DNA from: Paragordius varius
Lineage: Eukaryota; Nematomorpha
DNA: 64,000 nucleotides
Reading direction: 5' to 3'
Assembly: GCA_964247055.1 (NCBI GenBank)
Contig: OZ176055.1
Coordinates: 6,200,001-6,264,000, forward strand
Made by a program: the position numbers and the translations under genes. The notes under the pieces were generated by a model. The model saw only the letters and a list, made by a program, of their open reading frames with translations. It searched no databases and was not told the origin of the DNA. Shown in pieces: positions 50,301 through 63,640 of this stretch (its first letter is position 1; each line of letters begins with the position of its first letter).

Positions 50301-53300
50301 CAACCTTTTTCTAATTCTAATAGCATTATCATTTATAACGCTTCCTGTATTCATTGTATTCAATTTTTTTATCATTCCTTACGAGAACAATCAGAATGAC
50401 AATTTAAATTTTTGTATTCAAAGACTGTAATTAAATAATATAATACATACGGATAAATTGATTAAAATACTTTTTTCATATACATACCCAATCTAGCTTT
50501 ATATGATTATTATCTCTCCAATTGCATCCTCTCATCCACGAATATAAGGGAACCAAAGAATGCTACACTCAACAATACTTTGGTTCAAACTGGTTCTGAA
50601 TTCGTTTATTCAAAATTATTGATTAACCAAAATGGCTGTTCAGTCATACCCGGTTTGGTGGGAGAACAAAGATTTGCAATATTGCCTTCTGGCCAGCGGG
50701 CCGCATTTTTTTCTTTCAGAACTTTTAGGTTCCCCAAATTTGGATATCGATCTAAATCCAAGGCCATTTATGGAGGGAATCACAATAATAAAAATTATAA
50801 TAATAAAGATAAAGATAATAAAGAGGTAAACTTCGAAAAAACGGCACTAAAATTAACCTGTGATGTCCAAATGTGTTTCCATCGATGCATAAGAGTATAT
50901 ATTTACTTGCATTTTGTAGAAAGACAAAATTTCAACAACTCATATCTTATATCATTTTTAAGGGTAAATTAATAAAAAAATATTAAGCATCATTTTTTTG
51001 CCTGACAATATTTGTTTATAAACTATTTGAATGTTTCAAAAATTTACCATAATTTTGCTATTATTAGTTGAACTTAACCGAATTCATCTCTATAGAGCAC
51101 AATATTTTAGTCTTTTCATTAGATAATATATATATATATATATTTTATAATCCACCTTATACGATTTACAGAGCGCTTGTTACAAAAAGTTCCGTAGCAA
51201 AAGGCAAGATGATATAGTCCAAACTATTGAAGCATTTGGTGAAAATATGAATGAAGAGGATACTTTTAGCTTTGCCTCTAAAAATGGCTTTAATAATCCC
51301 AGAGAAAACCATGGTAATTTTGAGGAACCAGCGATATTCAATTTCGCTAAAAATTTTAACTATCGAACAAATCCTGAACTCAGTGTGGTTGACATTGCCC
51401 CAGAAACAATGCATGGAAACATAAAACCTATTTCACCATATTTTGTGGCACCTTTCAAAGATCAAACTATCAAAGTTAGTGAATGATTTTATGAATTTTT
51501 ATTTAAAAATTTTGTTATGTTTTTAAATAAATACAAGAGGACCCTTACCTAAACAACAATTGTGAGAAAAATATAATATGACGAGTTTATATTTTTTATG
51601 AGATTATTTATTTTATTTAGGAACGTTGCGATTAAACTGTTTCCTTTAGCAATTAATTTGTTTTTAACGACGATAATATCAAGTTTTGAAATGAAAACCT
51701 CTTAGAATAACTTTAAACAAACCTTTTTTAAGTGAAATTCAATAAATGTCATTAAATTTTAAAAATAGGATTAAAATAACTTTAGATGAATAAATTAGTT
51801 AGTAAATTTGGACGTCGATATCAATTTATATCGTTTAACATAAATTTATCATAATTTGTTTAATATAGGTTTCCGTCGGTTTCGGCGTACCAAATGATAA
51901 ACAAGCCAATAATTCTAAAATGCAATCTCCACCCGATTCCGAATTTTTACCTTCGTATGGTTATATTAACCCACGGAGACGACATCATCAAATGCAAATA
52001 GCTGAAAATAGTAATGGACCACAATGGAATGATATTCCAAATAATTATAATAATAATAATAACATGAGTCGTAGTAACATTATGAATATCAAAGCATATG
52101 AAAATACGCGAATACCATCTGAAGCCAATGTTGAATCACCTCAAGCACAAAATAATGATAAAACTAATAAGTATTGGGGTCATTTTGATCCTTTACTCCT
52201 GCCAGTCAATATGGGCGATATTGAAAGTGTATCAGCATCTACTACCACGCATAAGGTAGCCACTCAATTAACAACTCAAGCTCCCACAACTGGTGAAAGT
52301 GAACAAAGTTTGATGCCATACAATAGAAATGATAAAAATGTTAATGATAATATAACTCAAATGACGGAGAGAAGAGCTCCTTTCCGTAAATTTAGGAAAA
52401 GGGTTAGATTCCTTCAACGCCCTAGTATTGATATGTACGCAGCTTATGAAAAACTTACCGATATAAAAGAGCCACTTTCAACTCTATCCACAAATTATGC
52501 TTCTACTGTAGAAAATGTCCTATCAAAAGATGCCACCACACAATCAGAAGAACTGCTGATTAATATCAATTATAATATTACAACAGAAACATCAATAACA
52601 AACAGGGACCAATTTCAAAACGCAGACCAAGTTTTGAATGGTACGAAACATAGTTTCAATTTAAACAAAAAGGATGTGCGAGATAAACTTGAAGCACTCA
52701 AACTTAATAAGTTTTTTGACATCATGTCGATAGTGAATGAGACTATGGAACGAAAGGAAAAATTATCAACATTTGTTGATATCCCCTTAAACCAAAGTGC
52801 TGAACTTATTGATTCCCTCATGCAGCTTAGTGAAAATTCATTGAACAACAATACTTCCCAAACTATCACACGTGTATTGGGTGCAGAAAATTTAACTACC
52901 CAAACTAATACATTTAAAAACAATTTCGAATTTGACGAAAAAGTATCCAGACCCAAAATAAATACCAATGTTAGCGAAAGCCCGTTTCCCTTCAATACAT
53001 TTGGCAAACAGAATCCCATAAGGAACCAACATAATGTGTCGTCACATACCAATGTAAAGACTATAACTTCAAATATTTCTATCATACTTAACAGCACAAA
53101 TTTGCTTAAATTACATTTCTCCAAAGACTTTTATGTATCACCAACTAAAACAACCAAAATAGGTACCCATAAACTCCCGCCTAAACTTGCAAAAATCCAA
53201 AATAAATCAAATGGACAACCAGCGAGAGAAACCATAACATCAATAAGAAAAAAATCCTATTTGACCGGAACGTTATGTTTTAAAAAGACTACTTTTCTTA

Positions 53301-54175
53301 TAGCAATCGCTTGCATTTTATGTGGCATCCTCATTGTCACAAGTTTAGGCGGCTTAATAAAATTACAATATAGTTTAGAGAGGAAAGGAAGAAAGATAAT
53401 TAAAACGGCTTCGCAATCCGATCTATCAAGTTATGTATTTTAACTGTTTTTAATTTAAAAATATAAAATACATAAATTTGGCTGATGTGATATTTATTTT
53501 TTATCAAAGTAAACAATGAGTTAAACCAGGGGGGTTCAACACAAATGGCTTTGCGCGCCGCATTCGAAATATATATATGAACATTTATAAAATATAAAAC
53601 TGTAAAATGCAAATATAATATAACAATTTCCATTTCGTTGCCGATTGGAGAGACTAATTCAGAAATTTTTTGAAATTTTATTGGCGGCCGCCTATTGCAC
53701 CCTTGAGTTAAACACTAGTAAATTGACTGACTAAAATTTGTATGTTTAATCTATGATGTTCTTATACAATAATTAATATCTTTATTGTTTAGCACCTCCG
53801 AATATGCAATCGTACCCAGGAAGTTTAACCAATGTCGAAGGTATCAACCAACAAAATCCACACTGTGAAGATGGACGTGAACAAATCCAATTTAGAAATG
53901 GTGGTGGTCCCTACGAAGGATTTTGTCACGCGGGAAATAATAAAAATTACCAAATTAAAGTTATGAATAATAATACAAATAAAAGTAATCACAATAGTAG
54001 TTCGCAAAATGTATATAATTATCAACCAACAGCACTAAACTCGAATTCACACATTCACCCTTCGCATATGAGGCGAGTTTTGCCCAAAACTATAAATCAT
54101 TGGGATACCATTTACCCGCGAGGGATCGGGCCCATTGGCATTCCACATGCTAAGATTGTTCCAATCATATATTAA
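47301..54175 (+). CDS. ZP-domain (cuticlin-like) type I membrane protein, 8 exons
   Basis: ZP-domain proteins polymerise into extracellular matrices such as cuticle. Exons: 47301-47430, 48579-48757, 49073-49233, 49512-49825, 50497-50894, 51172-51474, 51869-53429, 53793-54175; phases agree. The ATG at 47301 opens a signal peptide (TFILLFLNYWVLLTAQ). ZP-N has LSCTHEQINITFEF, RQNCLRHF, TNECGTEYQ and FEFSCEP (four Cys). ZP-C has LSNCILSS, LLINQNGCSVIPG, a FRTFRFPKF hydrophobic patch, KLTCDVQMCFHRC and SACYKK. RSKRQ follows, a furin-type cleavage site as in many ZP proteins. A long Thr/Asn/Ser-rich ectodomain and one membrane helix (FLIAIACILCGILIVTSLGG) come next. If the last intron is kept, the protein ends SSYVF at 53443; if it is removed, a tail of about 125 residues is added. 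Intron 1 contains a LINE fragment and the last intron a hAT MITE. Confidence 0.85.
47740..48090 (+). mobile_element. LINE 3'-end fragment (degenerate)
   Basis: With frameshifts, the conceptual translation shows KRKFTYIGHILGS, then GKRK..GRP.LRWLDTVKKES and a WERDK-like end. This is the classic C-terminal tail of RTE/CR1-like non-LTR reverse transcriptases. It is 5'-truncated and lies sense in ZP-gene intron 1. It stops at CCTACCTACCCT with no poly-A, so it is old. Confidence 0.7.
53527..53705. mobile_element. hAT MITE family B with perfect 8-bp duplication, last ZP-gene intron
   Basis: The 179-bp element CAGGGGGGTTCAAC...TTGCACCCTTG is flanked by AGTTAAAC on both sides (53519-53526 and 53706-53713). 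The intact duplication fixes the boundaries exactly. It lies between the membrane-anchor exon and the last exon. Confidence 0.9.
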
Positions 54176-54752
54176 AAATGCATTTTTATTCTGCTTTTTA
54201 ATTGGATAAAATTAATAGGTTTTACACATTATCATCTTTTTATATCAAATAAATGCGTGTTACTAAGTTATCTCCTATGGAATGATATATATTTTTAATA
54301 AATGTGCATTTATTTCTCTTTTATCGCACAGTGTTATAAATGATTCCTTTAGCAAAGAAACCATTGCAACCTTTGTCAGAACTCAACATTAAAACTAAAA
54401 ATTGCAATCTATGGAGAAGTTTTATATACAATATTGTAAAAAGTCGACATCGACTGTAGCAAAACATCCATCCAGAAATTAGCCCTTCAAAGGGTCAAAA
54501 GTTTTCAAAATTTAAGACATTATAAAATATAAAGGTAAATCGGTGACCACAAGCTAGTCAGCATATCCCTGGAAGTAGCAAGCCAATTTGAATATTTATT
54601 TCAATAAAAGTATATAATAGGTTAATGAAACCACGAATCATCTTTTAATATTCCAAATTTTGCGACCTAAAGATATTTATCATAGCGAAAAGGGTCAAAA
54701 CGTAAATTAGACATCACCGGCTATCCGAATAAAATTTATGGGTCACGTTGCG

Positions 54753-55154
54753 CAGTTGGCGTACCGAGCGTTTGCGGCGCCCGGGGCAAAAATTTTTATG
54801 GCGCCCCTCCCACCCTTTTTTAAAAGCCAATAAAACAATTTAGTAAAAAAATACAAACGTTGTAACCCAAACACCATAGATAAGACAGCACAGTCATATA
54901 AATTTTAAATCTATAAAATATATATATTTATATGATACTAAATTTATTCAATGGTACTAATTAGGTGAATAATAGAGTATATATTATAGGGATTATTACC
55001 TAAATTGCTGAAAAATCTCATTTTAAAGTTCTTATTATTTTCGCATAATTAAAATTTATTTTAAAAAATCATTTAGGCGCCCCTAAATAACGGCGCCCGG
55101 GGCATGATGCACTTCCTTGCCCCCCCCCCCCCCCCCCCCCTCGGTACGCCCCTG
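54753..55154. mobile_element. hAT MITE with perfect 8-bp duplication and C21 tract
   Basis: The element is 402 bp with ends CAGTTGGCGTACCGAG and CTCGGTACGCCCCTG, flanked by ACGTTGCG on both sides (54745-54752 and 55155-55162). Subterminal GGCGCCCGGGGCA repeats are inverted at both ends. It is strikingly G+C-rich for this locus and contains 21 consecutive C at 55120-55140. Confidence 0.92.
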
Positions 55155-55825
55155 ACGTTGCGCATAACTGTATTAAGTAGTTGGTTTTTTAAAAACGTTT
55201 TTTACGAATCAAATTGGCTAAAACTGTTAAAATCAATAGATAATGGTAATTTACATAATTTATAAGCCTGGATTTCAATAAGCCTTGACATTATAAATTA
55301 AAGCGTAAAAAATGGATAATTATTTTCGTTATGTGGTTTTAAAAAATGATTATTTTTGTCTAAAACGCTTAGTTTTTGTGCACTAGCTTCTTATCTTTTA
55401 TATTCAAAACATATGATTGACCCGTTCTATAGCTATAATGGATTTAAAATGAGCTTTTAAATAAAATTTATGGCAATCTAAATTATATTCTAAATCTTAT
55501 AATAGCTTCCTTATAAAAATTTAATATTTTTGATTAAAACATATTTTTTGTTTATCTTAGAAAGCGAATGGGTAGACTTACTGTTTTCACTCAAATAATG
55601 TGCAATAGCTAAATGTTTTTAGACAGAACACATGCTGTTTAATTTTACATTTCCAAACCCCCATGTAAAAATCTTCGAAATGTTGTATTTTGGATTAATT
55701 CAAAAAGATGTACTTTATTAAATTTTGTTAAGCTTGTAAATTATGTACTTTACTATTTACTATTGACCTACAAAGTTCTAGCCATTGTGTTTCAGAATCA
55801 TAATATTTGGCAAATATTATAACAG

Positions 55826-56142
55826 TTGACTGCTAGAAATAGAGTTTAATATCGTTACATGCAAGGTGACCCCAGAATTATTTTTGGAATTCGGAAAGCT
55901 GAAGCTTCTCCATCCAAAAATACTAAAATTAGATATACTAAATTTTTAACCCTAAATTTGGCCCACTGTATGTTAACATATATATATATATTTCTGCCTG
56001 ATTTTTGTTTAACACCGAATTTCTCTCACAAATATATATATCGTTTTAACTTTAAGGAAATCATTATCAAAAATTTACCTATAATTAGTTCACTTTATTC
56101 AGATTTTATATTGAATACTTAGAGTTGAGTTTCTAGCAGTCA
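55826..56142. mobile_element. MITE with TGACTGCTAGAAA ends
   Basis: TGACTGCTAGAAATAGAGTT and its near-complement (GAGTTTCTAGCAGTCA) form the ends of a segment of about 317 bp. The open frame at 55859-56122 inside it has no domain I recognise and is probably fortuitous. Family undetermined. Confidence 0.55.
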
Positions 56143-57151
56143 AAAAATAAGCGGTCTCATCGCCAATGAATGAACTCCTTCATGGTCATTAGGTATTATC
56201 ATTGCCTTAAACGTAAAAGTATATATTGTTAATAGTACATCAAACATAATGAACTCAATCGTAGTCGATAAAATCGATTCAAATTGGAAAATTTAAATTT
56301 ATCATTTTATTAATTTTAGTGATTTAAAAAACAAAAAGCCATTACAGTCACAGTGAATGCATTACCAGTCATAGCCAACCATAATATTAATTTATTTTAT
56401 AGAACAAAAAATGGTACTTAATCGTCCGCATCTATACTTCTTCGGTTTTTGTGTAACCACGTAAATTTTTTGTAAACAAAAAAAATTAGATTTACCATTT
56501 CCGATTTCGTCAGCATTTATTTATTTCAACCTTTATTCAGTTCGCATTTAATTTAACCAAATAGGATAATAGAATTTCTACTACAGATTTTTAAGATATT
56601 AAAAATGATAAAAATTATGAAGATACATTTTTAAAAAATCTGACCGTTACTTTAAAAGATAATCCTTTTTAAGGATCCATATCTATTATGTTTCATTTTC
56701 TTTTAGGAATAAAATCAATAATTTAATGAACAGACTGGCCACCACACTCTGGTTAGACTAATGACCATTTTTATGGTTTTTTACAAAATTAGTAAAATAA
56801 AAATATCGGTAAAAAAATCAATTTCATTAGAGATACTTTTTGCGATTCATTTTTTATTAAGTTAATATATAGAATTTTTCGAAAATATACCCAAACATAA
56901 CTTGACAATGCGTCAATATTAAAGTGCGACATTAGTAATAGGTGATATAATTTTTATTCTCATAGATAAAGGTTGATTTAAACCATTTTAAGTGGAATAT
57001 GAAAAATATTTTATTTTTTTTTAATAATATAAATAACTGTTTAGATTAAAAAAAATTTCTAAACGATCCATAAATGTCTAGATTAGCTTTATACTTCGGC
57101 CGAATCAAAGGGTAGAATATACCTGCTTTCCAGTATAATTTAATACAGCGA

Positions 57152-57345
57152 TACTCAAACTGAGGCCCTAAAAGTGCTTTTTTATGGCCCTAAATTATTT
57201 ATTTAATTTTTTAATTTACTTATTTGGAGCATAACATCTGCAAATGTGTAAAACATAAAACATATATGAAAATTTTATATGTATTATGACTCTTGAGACA
57301 AGAAAAATATTTTTTTCACCCTTAAAAATATTTTGGTGAGTACAA
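57152..57345. mobile_element. hAT MITE (inverted orientation)
   Basis: It starts ATACTCAAACTGAGGCCC, ends AATATTTTGGTGAGTAC and contains CATCTGCAAATGTGTAAAAC. This matches the subterminal and internal blocks of the hAT element at 9329-11764 read on the opposite strand. Confidence 0.65.
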
Positions 57346-57544
57346 ATTCATAAAAATTGCTGGATTTCCTCGTTCTAAAATACTATTTTATATGGGTATG
57401 CGCTAACATTGGCAAAAAATTTCTTGATTTATATTGTTTTTTGCATATTAAAGGTGGCCGAATCTGCCGACAGATAGGTGAGATAAAAAATCTTACTTTT
57501 AAAGATTATTTATTTAAAATTTTCATTTTATTTTTTGAGCTCAA

Positions 57545-57830
57545 TGACACATTGAGTTAGTTTTATATTCTAGAGCTAAACAATGTAAATAAACTACTGT
57601 CTGAAAAGTTATTTTAATTAAAATCTAATTATCAAACATTGTTTGTATAAGATAAGAATAAGCTTATATTTTTAAACTTTTGTACCTTTTAAAATCTAAA
57701 ATTCGGACGGCACCAAAACACGATCGAAATAAACAGCTGATTTTGAAATCAATAAATATCAAGTTTTGGCTGGTAAAATGTAACCTGAAAAATTTCCTAA
57801 AGTTAATTACATCTTCTAACCTAATCATAT
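57545..57830. repeat. MITE family A partial copy
   Basis: It shares GTAAATAAACTACTGT, CACGATCGAAATAAACAGCTG and TGGCTGGTAAAATGTAACC with the copies at 8285-9207 and 11840-12330. The distal end is missing. Confidence 0.6.
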
Positions 57831-58369
57831 TTATCTGCCTGTTGTGTTAGCAAAAAAATTTATGGAAAAACGGGCGGCTGAAAAGTTTCTTAGGCAAAGT
57901 TAATAGTGTAGTTACTGATCCATCATCATAATAACGAATCTTTCTTATTATTATTCATTAATGTTATTCTATTTGTATAAGTATGTGGGTTTGTGTTTTA
58001 TTTATTTGTTATTATTGTCTTGTACCAGGAGTCTGATCGAAATAAATAAAAAATGGTTTTGTTCATAAAAATTGCAATGAGTGTTTGGTAACAAAAATTA
58101 TTGATCAGTTTTACACATATAAACCCCAATTTACAAATAAAATAATCATGCCTCGATAAAGAAGCTTTAAAAATTCAAAAATAATTAGTAATACTAAATT
58201 ATAGGTTTTCTCTTTTACTAGATATTAAATTTTTTTAAATATTTGAATTTATGATAATAACAGTGTTTGTATGAAAATCGAAAGTAAATTAAGACTGATA
58301 ACCACCAAAACTGACAATTACAATTTTTGATAAGATTGGATAATAAATTTTTTTCACGATTGATATCAT

Positions 58370-59489
58370 AACACTAGACAACAAATTTTTCTGCCACTCG
58401 AGTTTTTTGCATTTTTTGATATTTAATATCATTTTAACAGTAAATCTGAAATAAAAATTATAACTCGTTGGAAGAATTTTGTATAATTTGATTTTTTAGA
58501 TTATGCGCCCTCTTTATCAAAATTTTACTAAAAAATGTTTTTCTTTGAAAATATACAAGTAATGCCCATTTGTAATATATCATTCGAAAGAGTATTTAAA
58601 ACTCTATAAAATGTATACTAATATATATTATATCGACTGTTAATATTGGACACAAAGAGTGACAAACGCGCGAAGCGAGAGCATTTTTCTTAATTATTAT
58701 ATTTTTAAAACTAATGGATGAAAATAGCTCAAACTTTGTTTAGATGGAGATGAATGTCTAAAAAAGATAACACAAGAAAGTTTTTTTTATTAAAACATTT
58801 TTTATTGCTTTTATATCACTCAAACAGCCATTTTTAAGTTTTTTGTTTTTTAAAAATTACCATCTTATCAATATTAATTTATTTTCTTTACAAGGCTGAT
58901 AATTTCGGAAATTTAAAAATAATTTAAGGTATTTTTGATCTTTTATAGCCATTATGTAATAAATTTACAGCTATAACTATGCATTTTAGTATCCACTAGG
59001 TAAAATATTTATGATAATAATAATATTTATCATAAAAGCAAACCAAAAGCTTTTTCAAACATTTTTTCAAAATTAAATATTAAAATAACCCTAATAATTA
59101 TACTAAAATAATTTATATGATTTTCAAATTAGTTTGTCTGAGAAAATTTTTGACTTATTTAAGGATTGAAAATTTCGACCATTTAAATCCAAATAACTTT
59201 TACATCCGATTGATTTAAATGATGTACTACCATTTAAAAGATGTAGTTTTTTGCGCTCTTTCGAATGATATAAAATACATGGCTTCATATCTAAAACTTT
59301 AAATTTTTGAAATTTCGAGTTTAATGTTAAATCGGGGCTAGAAATTATCGATAAACTCTAATATATAAAAATTCTTCCATGTAAGACCAATTTTCTTTTC
59401 AGATATACTAATTATGTACTTTAATGAAATAAATTTCAAATTTACAAGAATGGCAGTTAAAAAAAGTTAAAATTTGTTGTCTAGTGTAA
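58370..59489. mobile_element. Non-autonomous DNA transposon with CACTAGACAACAAATTTT ends
   Basis: Inverted ends CACTAGACAACAAATTTT and AAAATTTGTTGTCTAGTG bound about 1.1 kb. TAA flanks both sides, the duplication size and sequence used by PIF/Harbinger elements, so that family is a reasonable inference. The interior is homologous over about 930 bp, same orientation, to 5257-6180. No coding capacity is visible. Confidence 0.65.
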
Positions 59490-62400
59490 TCAATCCGAAA
59501 ATATTAAAAATATTTTTGCAAATTAATTTTTTGTATACGAGGAGAATAATCGACGTTGAAATCATACTGTTTCTATATGTGCATGTTGGCAAAAGCTCCG
59601 TATTCAATATTGCTTAAACTTGGTAACGGATGACAAAAACTCTATAAATGTTTATTATAGGGAATCCCATGTCCTTAATATTTCTTTATTGGATCAAAAA
59701 TCGTATGTTACTATTTTTATTATAGCAAAAATTTTTTTGTTTTTTGTTATGGAAGGACTATAAATAATAATGGTGCTGGTTTAGCTTGCACCATCCTTTG
59801 ATACAAACATTATCTTTTATTTATTTGTTAAAGAAACTAACATATTTTCGCTAAATATTCAATTATATATTATTTCAAACAATTATCAAACATTTTACGC
59901 TTGCTGTATAATAGGTTTTTTATTTTTCCACTCTTATCGCCCTTGACGGCCAAAAACTTAATCATTTTTGGTGTTTTTGGTTAAAACATCCCTAATATTT
60001 TATGCATAAAATATGTTTTATATTTCCAACATTACAAACACAAAAACTTTATAAATTTTTATCTTTGTGTTTCACGATAACTTTGTCACATAGTGAATGA
60101 TCGGCTTATATACGTTTATCTGATTTAATGAGAGAAACCATTGCATAAAATTACAATAAAAAGTTAGGTGGAGCTATTTTCAGCATTTTTTCTACAATGA
60201 AGCTAATATCTCTCCATTATATAACTTAAAAATTGTTATAAGCATGAGCTAAAATAGTAGTACTTTTTGAATATATTTAGATAGAAGTGATAGAATTCAT
60301 TTTCAGTTTTGCCATGTTTTATTCACAAATAAAAAGACAAAATAAAACTTTTCAAACTCCCAAGTGAACTGTAATGATGAATAAATAAATAATATCTTGT
60401 TTTTAATGTCTCAAATATTTTCTGCGGATATTTGGCACAAAGTGTGGCGTGTTAATCTAGTATTTATCTGTATTGTTGACCACAAAATTCTTTAATAAAG
60501 TTTTTGGATTCTTCCTTGACAAAGTTATTCTGTTTGACATAAGAGGATTTATTTTTGTAGTAATGCAATATATATAAGGTCTAAAAATCCTTGATTTACA
60601 ATTTAAAACATGTCATAAAATGTGAAATGAAATGAACTGTATAGTAAACAATTGTTTGTCATTTACAAAGATATATGTAAAGCATAATTCTATGTTATAT
60701 TTGTTTTCAATGAATTGGGAAAACATTTTAAATAACTGTAATCCAAAGATGATCCGTTTCAACCCTTGTTGCACTCCTTGATTATTGTATTTTTTTTCAT
60801 AAATTATAATATGTGTTTAAGTCTTTGACCAGCATGTGTCAAGGTCAAACTTGTACTTTATAAAAAGAAAATTGTAGTATTAAGTAAAATGTTGTTTGTT
60901 TTAAATGAAACGAATAAATAGACAAAATAATGGAACACAAGGTTTAAAACTATAAAAATGATTATTAAAACTTTGTTATTATTTATGGTTATGAACCAAA
61001 CACTTTATGGAATTGGAAAATGCTCATAAGCTTTCTTTGCTAACCAAAAAAGGCTTCCAAAAAACAGATTTATACCGTTTTGGAACCAAAATTGCGATTC
61101 CAAAAGGTTTCAAAAATCTAAATTGTTGAATATTTTATAGTGTTTCATTAATGTCGTTTTTGGCTTTAAAAATATGTATGTTTTCTCATATATTTTTGGA
61201 GTTAAAATTGGCCTTTTGCCAAAATTTAATCCCCATTTTTCCCGCAAAATTTTAAGATAAAATTCACAATTAAATAATTTAATTCAAATATTTATATAGT
61301 TAGATGGCTAATATTATATCTTATGCATTCTAGCTCGCATCTCCAATTCCAGTCGCTTTAGCCAGTATTATATATTATAAGTTCTCGATAACGCGGGTCG
61401 CATTAAGCTTAATAAAATGGTGAAATTAATTAAATTTCGGCCGTGTAATTTTAATGAGCCTTGTCAAAGGCTTGAGCAAACGTCTATTTTTCTTTGAGAA
61501 TATTACATGAAAGGAAAATTTTTTCAAATAGGCAAATAGGGTCAATTACGGATATTTTTTATTTGTAAAGATTTTCAGTACCAATAAATCGAATTTCTTA
61601 TATTATACTGCAATTTTTACAAAGCTGTAAAATTTGAATATAAAATTGAGCACAAAATTAAAGGTAATTAAAAATACATTTGCTAAATTTGTATTTTTCA
61701 TATCAAGTATTTTTTATAATTATCAAAATCTTTTAAACAGTAAATCTTTAAATTTATTTAATTGGTCAATGTTAAGGTGCAATTTTACCTTTATGCAAAT
61801 ATATCACTGGATAATAAATTTTGGGGTTTTTTATAATAGTATAATATATGGTAAAAGAAACGGATTATACAATATCTAAGCTGTTCGCGTATGGCTAAAA
61901 AGAGAAGTTTCATATATTTTAAAAAGCTCAATAAAATTTTCCCATCCAATAATTAAATTTTAGAAATCAATTTCTGCTTATACTGTTGTGCCGAAATTTT
62001 AATTTTTTTGTTTTGGCTCTTACCATATCTTTTGTGATATTGCAGTTGGATAATTGCATATCAAATTTGGATGGGTTAACTATTTATTTTGGGTATTACA
62101 TTTTAGAAATTATGAGTCAAAATTTCATAAAAAATAAAAATACACGATTTTTTATTAATGATGAAGAAATAATAAACAGCTTTATTTTTTAAAAAAATGT
62201 TTATCACTCTTAACTTTTAAAATTTAATTTTAAACAGTCAATACCCAAAATAATATTCTAAGACCATAAATTGGTATAAAACTGGCCAGTTATAATGAAT
62301 TTAATCTTGAGATATTGCAGAACATTTGACATTAAAAATAGGAAAATTAAATTTAAACATAATTAGTGCAAATTAATGCATAATTCATATTTTCTTTAGT

Positions 62401-62760
62401 TTGGTTTAGAGAATAACTTGGTGTCAATGAACCTTCATTCAATACATTGGTCAAATATATATTTTTTATTTTCTATCTGTAAAAATGCAAATATCCACTT
62501 AAACAGGGACTTACCGTTTTTGTCTTGTAAAGTTACTAAACTACATATACCACTATTTTGTATTATAATATGATCCAAAGTAGCACGCAGCAAATTATCA
62601 TTTCATTCTCTCTACATTTTATAGTTTTAAACCCAAATTATTCCTAACCGAATATTGCATCGAGTTTTAATGCATATTATTCAATTTTGCGTGTCGATTG
62701 AATCCTTCTACCGAGTGTATAAATCTTTGCCGATTTTTGGGTAAAAACAAACGCCTATAT
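59490..62760. other. Intergenic, no supported gene
   Basis: Open frames at 61634-61879 and 61986-62192 are A+T-rich, hydrophobic and without domains or splice partners. I see no transposon ends or RNA gene that I can support. Confidence 0.6.
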
Positions 62761-62769
62761 ATGAAATAA

Positions 62770-63640
62770 AAATAACTCTTTATTCAAAATATAGTATATC
62801 GGTTTACCCATTTCTCCAATCTCTCAGATAATATACATATCCCATGACAGAAAATTGATTGCCTTTTGGGGCAAATCATTCATCAAGTCATATCCCAGCA
62901 TCATCAAAATTATTGAAGGAATGCTCTACGAACGTGTCTCTCATTGATGAAAGTCAATAATCAGAGACTGCCAGGTCCGGAGAGTACGGTTGATGCCAAA
63001 GAATTCCTAGCGAAGTGATTTTAAGGCGTCTTTTACTGGTTTTGCTATGGACGGAGCATTGGCATGTAGCATAATCACACATGACATTGTCATGTTTTCT
63101 GAACCATTCTGGTCTGTTTCGATTAATGCATAATTACGATTTCCCTAACCGCTCTGATCCTACCAGACATAGAGCATGGTTTTGTTTGGAGGCGATTTAT
63201 TCTTGGTGTTAATGAAAATATTAGCATGGATTTACAAAATAAAGCCATTTCTCATCACCCGTCACGATTCGATGCAAAAAATCTTTTCTTGACGTTAAAA
63301 AGGGTTTCCATATGGTGTAGACATCTACCGTTTTATTGGTCTTGCCCATTGCACGCAGACTATTAATTTTTTTGTGTTACATATAATGTTTCTACGGATT
63401 GTCGTTAAGTTTAAGTGGGACATTATATAATTTCACATCATCGTTTTTAGTTGTGAAGTCTACAGGAGTACCCACTCTCTTTCGCTTTAAAATCACACTT
63501 TTTATTTTTTCCAGACCGTGTCTGACGTGTTATGGAGCATGTTCATCATATGTTTCTACCAGTATTCAACAGCCTTTTTCGTCTGATGGAGTAAGAAAAG
63601 CAATACCAGCATACATTTTGATATGATTATTAAATAATAT
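62770..63640 (-). pseudogene. Tc1/mariner transposase remnant (mariner type)
   Basis: The minus-strand translation, with frameshifts and stops, shows the mariner landmarks in order: RIVTGDEKWLYF near 63270, a degraded CLVGSE (usually LCIWWD) near 63170, NRNRPEWF and CQCSVHSK between, WHQPYSPDLAVSDY near 62980, and a LRDWRNG-like end near 62820. WHQPYSPDLAVSDY corresponds to the PPYSPDLAPSDYHLF box carrying the third catalytic Asp. The copy is not functional. Terminal inverted repeats were not found, so the ends are approximate. Confidence 0.8.

Noticed and set aside
52615-53124. 169-aa minus-strand ORF
   Set aside because: Antisense shadow of the long ZP-gene exon; no motifs.
61634-62192. 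Two ORFs of 81 and 68 aa
   Set aside because: Extreme A+T bias, no domains, no plausible splice partners; consistent with chance.
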